From: an uncultured Prevotellaceae bacterium
GTDB lineage: Bacteria > Bacteroidota > Bacteroidia > Bacteroidales > Bacteroidaceae
DNA: 7,666 nucleotides
Direction of reading: 5' to 3'
NCBI GenBank assembly: GCA_937902455.1
Contig: CALELI010000141.1
Location: 1-7,666, forward strand
Shown: in pieces, positions 6,387 to 7,666 of the stretch
Numbering within the stretch: position 1 is the stretch's first letter
Layout: each line of letters begins with the position of its first letter
Program-made: the position numbers and the translations under genes
The notes under the pieces: model-generated
Databases searched by the model: none
Told to the model about the DNA's origin: nothing
What the model saw: only the letters and a program-made list of their open reading frames with translations

Positions 6387-6421
6387 TTCATTGACATTCG
6401 GCCATTTGCCATTTTTTCAGA
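6387..6421. repeat. Short heptad tract downstream of the phosphoesterase stop
   Basis: The plus strand parses as TTCATTG, ACATTCG, GCCATTT, GCCATTT, TTTCAGA. The GCCATTT pair resembles the GCCATTAGC-like units of elements A and B. It lies seven bases beyond the phosphoesterase stop. No GC-rich terminator hairpin is visible here. Confidence 0.55.
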
Positions 6422-6427
6422 GTGACC

Positions 6428-7396
6428 TTACTTCTTCTTCAACGTGATGACCACTATCTCGCCAGGGAAATCAATTCGGAAAGGTACTATTCCACCAAGG
6501 CCAGAGGATACATAGAGCATGCGGTCGCCTTGGCGGTAAGCACCACAGTTCTCTTCGTAGATAAGGCTCGTTGGCGACCAGCCGAAGATTGACACCTGAC
6601 CTGCATGAGTGTGACCACTGAGTGTGAGTTGTGCGTTTGTCTGTGGCAGCACCTGACGACGCCATGCCGATGGATCGTGCTGAAGCATTACGACAAACGA
6701 GGAGTCGTTGATGCCAGCCATGGTCTTGGCTGCGTCAGCATAGCAAGGAAACGGCTTGTGTCCACCGTTTTCTTCGCCGGCAATGACAATAGAGTCGCCA
6801 CCACGGCGGATTATGGCGGTCTCATTCATCAGCAGGTGCCAGCCGAAACTGCGCTCGGCCTGTATCGTCTGTTCGTTGAGCTTGCGCATAGTCTCCTGGC
6901 TGATGTCGTGCTTATAGAGCGAATAGTCGTGATTGCCGAGAACAGAAAACACCCCGTCGCGTGCCCTGAGCGAACTCAACACGCCGGCGAAAGGCTTGAG
7001 CTCTGCAGGATCGGTGTTCTCGATGTCGCCACAGAATACAATGGCGTCAGGGTGCTGGGCATTGATGCTATCGACGGCACGCCTGACCATCCACTGGCGG
7101 CGTCCAGCAAAGTTGCCGACGTGGGCATCGGTGAACATGACGATTTTGTAGTCATGGAATGACGCAGGCAGGTCTGCCGACTCAAATTCCACATGCTGCA
7201 CCTTGAATGCCTCGAAGCCCAGTGTGAAGCCGTAAGTGATGACAAGGGCTATGGACACAGAGACAGCCAGCCCTATGATATGGCGGCGTTTTGCCTTGTG
7301 GCGGATGAGACGTATGGAATTATAGATGATACCAAACAGAAGGAGTCCGGCGATAATAAGGAGTATTATGGGAACGATTAATAGTCGAATATACAT
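6428..7396 (-). CDS. Membrane-anchored metallophosphoesterase (YaeI/YkuE-like calcineurin family)
   Basis: A 322-residue protein with two predicted membrane segments (about 4-26 and 40-60) separated by a basic loop (RLIRHKAKRRH), then a calcineurin-like phosphoesterase domain. The five metal-site motifs are present: FTDAHVG (88-94, Asp90 and His92), GDIENT (123-128, Asp124), GNHDYS (154-159), QHDP (239-242) and GHTHAGQ (261-267). The ending SSGLGG...PFRIDFPGEIVVITL (297-319) is typical of the YaeI/YkuE group, for which phosphodiesterase activity and lipid-related substrates have been discussed. The true substrate cannot be read from sequence. With two helices and a short N-terminus, the catalytic domain's side of the membrane is uncertain. 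An in-frame TAG at 7447-7445, with no ATG between, fixes the start. It has its own consensus promoter, and 157 bp separate it from proS. Confidence 0.92.
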   Translation of the reverse strand: MYIRLLIVPIILLIIAGLLLFGIIYNSIRLIRHKAKRRHIIGLAVSVSIALVITYGFTLGFEAFKVQHVEFESADLPASFHDYKIVMFTDAHVGNFAGRRQWMVRRAVDSINAQHPDAIVFCGDIENTDPAELKPFAGVLSSLRARDGVFSVLGNHDYSLYKHDISQETMRKLNEQTIQAERSFGWHLLMNETAIIRRGGDSIVIAGEENGGHKPFPCYADAAKTMAGINDSSFVVMLQHDPSAWRRQVLPQTNAQLTLSGHTHAGQVSIFGWSPTSLIYEENCGAYRQGDRMLYVSSGLGGIVPFRIDFPGEIVVITLKKK

Positions 7397-7443
7397 TGTG
7401 TCGTGTGGGTTGCGTTTGGAGTTGTCGGTCTTAAGGTGCGCAT
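7378..7443 (-). CDS. Possible 21-codon upstream reading frame overlapping the phosphoesterase start
   Basis: Within the predicted leader, an ATG at 7443 opens a frame of 21 codons (MRTLRPTTPN... ending CIFDY) that closes with TAA at 7380-7378. This is 19 bases inside the phosphoesterase gene, in a different frame. It is Thr/Pro-rich, with no recognisable domain and no clear ribosome site. It could be chance. It is listed only because it lies wholly within a predicted transcript and overlaps the start codon. Confidence 0.15.
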   Translation of the reverse strand: MRTLRPTTPNATHTTQCIFDY

Positions 7444-7497
7444 GCTATCTTATTGCCTTATCTGTTCGTGGCAGAGCGATTAGTGCCTTTATGAGTG

Positions 7498-7528
7498 CAA
7501 AGGTATGGAAAAATTTGGAATCCACAAA
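7498..7528 (-). promoter_or_regulatory. Bacteroidetes-type promoter for the metallophosphoesterase
   Basis: The minus strand has TTTG (7528-7525), a 19-nt spacer, then TACCTTTG (7505-7498). This matches the Bacteroidetes -33/-7 promoter in both boxes and spacing. Transcription would start near 7491, leaving a leader of about 95 nt before the ATG at 7396. This is the best promoter in the window. Confidence 0.78.
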
Positions 7529-7592
7529 TTTTTTCTTACACCATCTCCACCTCTTCAGTTATCGGGCGAGAGCAACATCGAGCATTTTCGCT

Positions 7593-7660
7593 TTCATTCT
7601 TCATTTTTCATTTTTCATTTTTCATTTTTCATTCTTCATTTTTCATTCTTCATTTTTCAT
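7593..7660 (+). repeat. Tandem heptamer TTCATTY, nine units plus a partial
   Basis: Nine perfect-phase 7-nt units, each TTCATTC or TTCATTT, followed by TTCAT and then AATAAC at the window edge. The seventh base varies in the order C, T, T, T, T, C, T, C, T. The tract is upstream of the phosphoesterase promoter, in an otherwise gene-free stretch that runs from 7397 to the edge. Apart from the promoter and leader I see nothing else in that stretch. Confidence 0.9.
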
Positions 7661-7666
7661 AATAAC

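Noticed and set aside
7593..7660. CRISPR-like array
   Set aside because: The unit is 7 nt in direct tandem, with no spacers and no cas genes.

Overview
The window looks like chromosomal DNA of a Bacteroidales bacterium, most plausibly from the Prevotella/Segatella side. The reasons are two good matches to the Bacteroidetes sigma-factor -7 box (TAnnTTTG), A-rich leaders without an obvious Shine-Dalgarno, a compact archaeal/eukaryote-type ProS, a secreted S37 (PS-10 type) peptidase, a ClpC with a long acidic linker, and AT-rich intergenic DNA made of short repeats. The genus is an inference and is not proven by the sequence.

All five genes lie on the minus strand. In transcription order (right to left) they are: a membrane-anchored metallophosphoesterase (7396-6428), prolyl-tRNA synthetase proS (6270-4786), a secreted S37-family serine peptidase (4633-3323), the AAA+ unfoldase clpC (3186-640), and a divergent ThiE/TenI-like protein (643-74). 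The last gene overlaps the clpC stop by four bases (ATGA), so it is probably translationally coupled. Recognisable promoters lie upstream of the phosphoesterase (TTTG, 19 nt, TACCTTTG) and of proS (TACCTTTG). None is evident upstream of the peptidase or clpC, so proS-peptidase-clpC-thiE-like may be read partly as one transcript.

The genes themselves are ordinary housekeeping or envelope functions. I see no defence system, CRISPR array, prophage, IS element, tRNA or rRNA. The unusual part is the intergenic DNA. The two gaps flanking the peptidase hold homologous elements of about 150 bp (3191-3346 and 4641-4789), in the same orientation. They are written almost entirely in 7-nt units, keep one phase through most of their length, and differ in length by whole units. 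Both end at the 3' end of the upstream gene in the same 25-nt block. That block contains CCGAGCGAAGCGAGG, which can fold around the very stable mini-hairpin d(GCGAAGC). In the peptidase the block is translated as a tail, LTSLRSE. Further 7-nt tracts lie in the proS promoter gap and at the right edge. I consider this heptad system, and the motif-poor ThiE-like gene coupled to clpC, the best leads.
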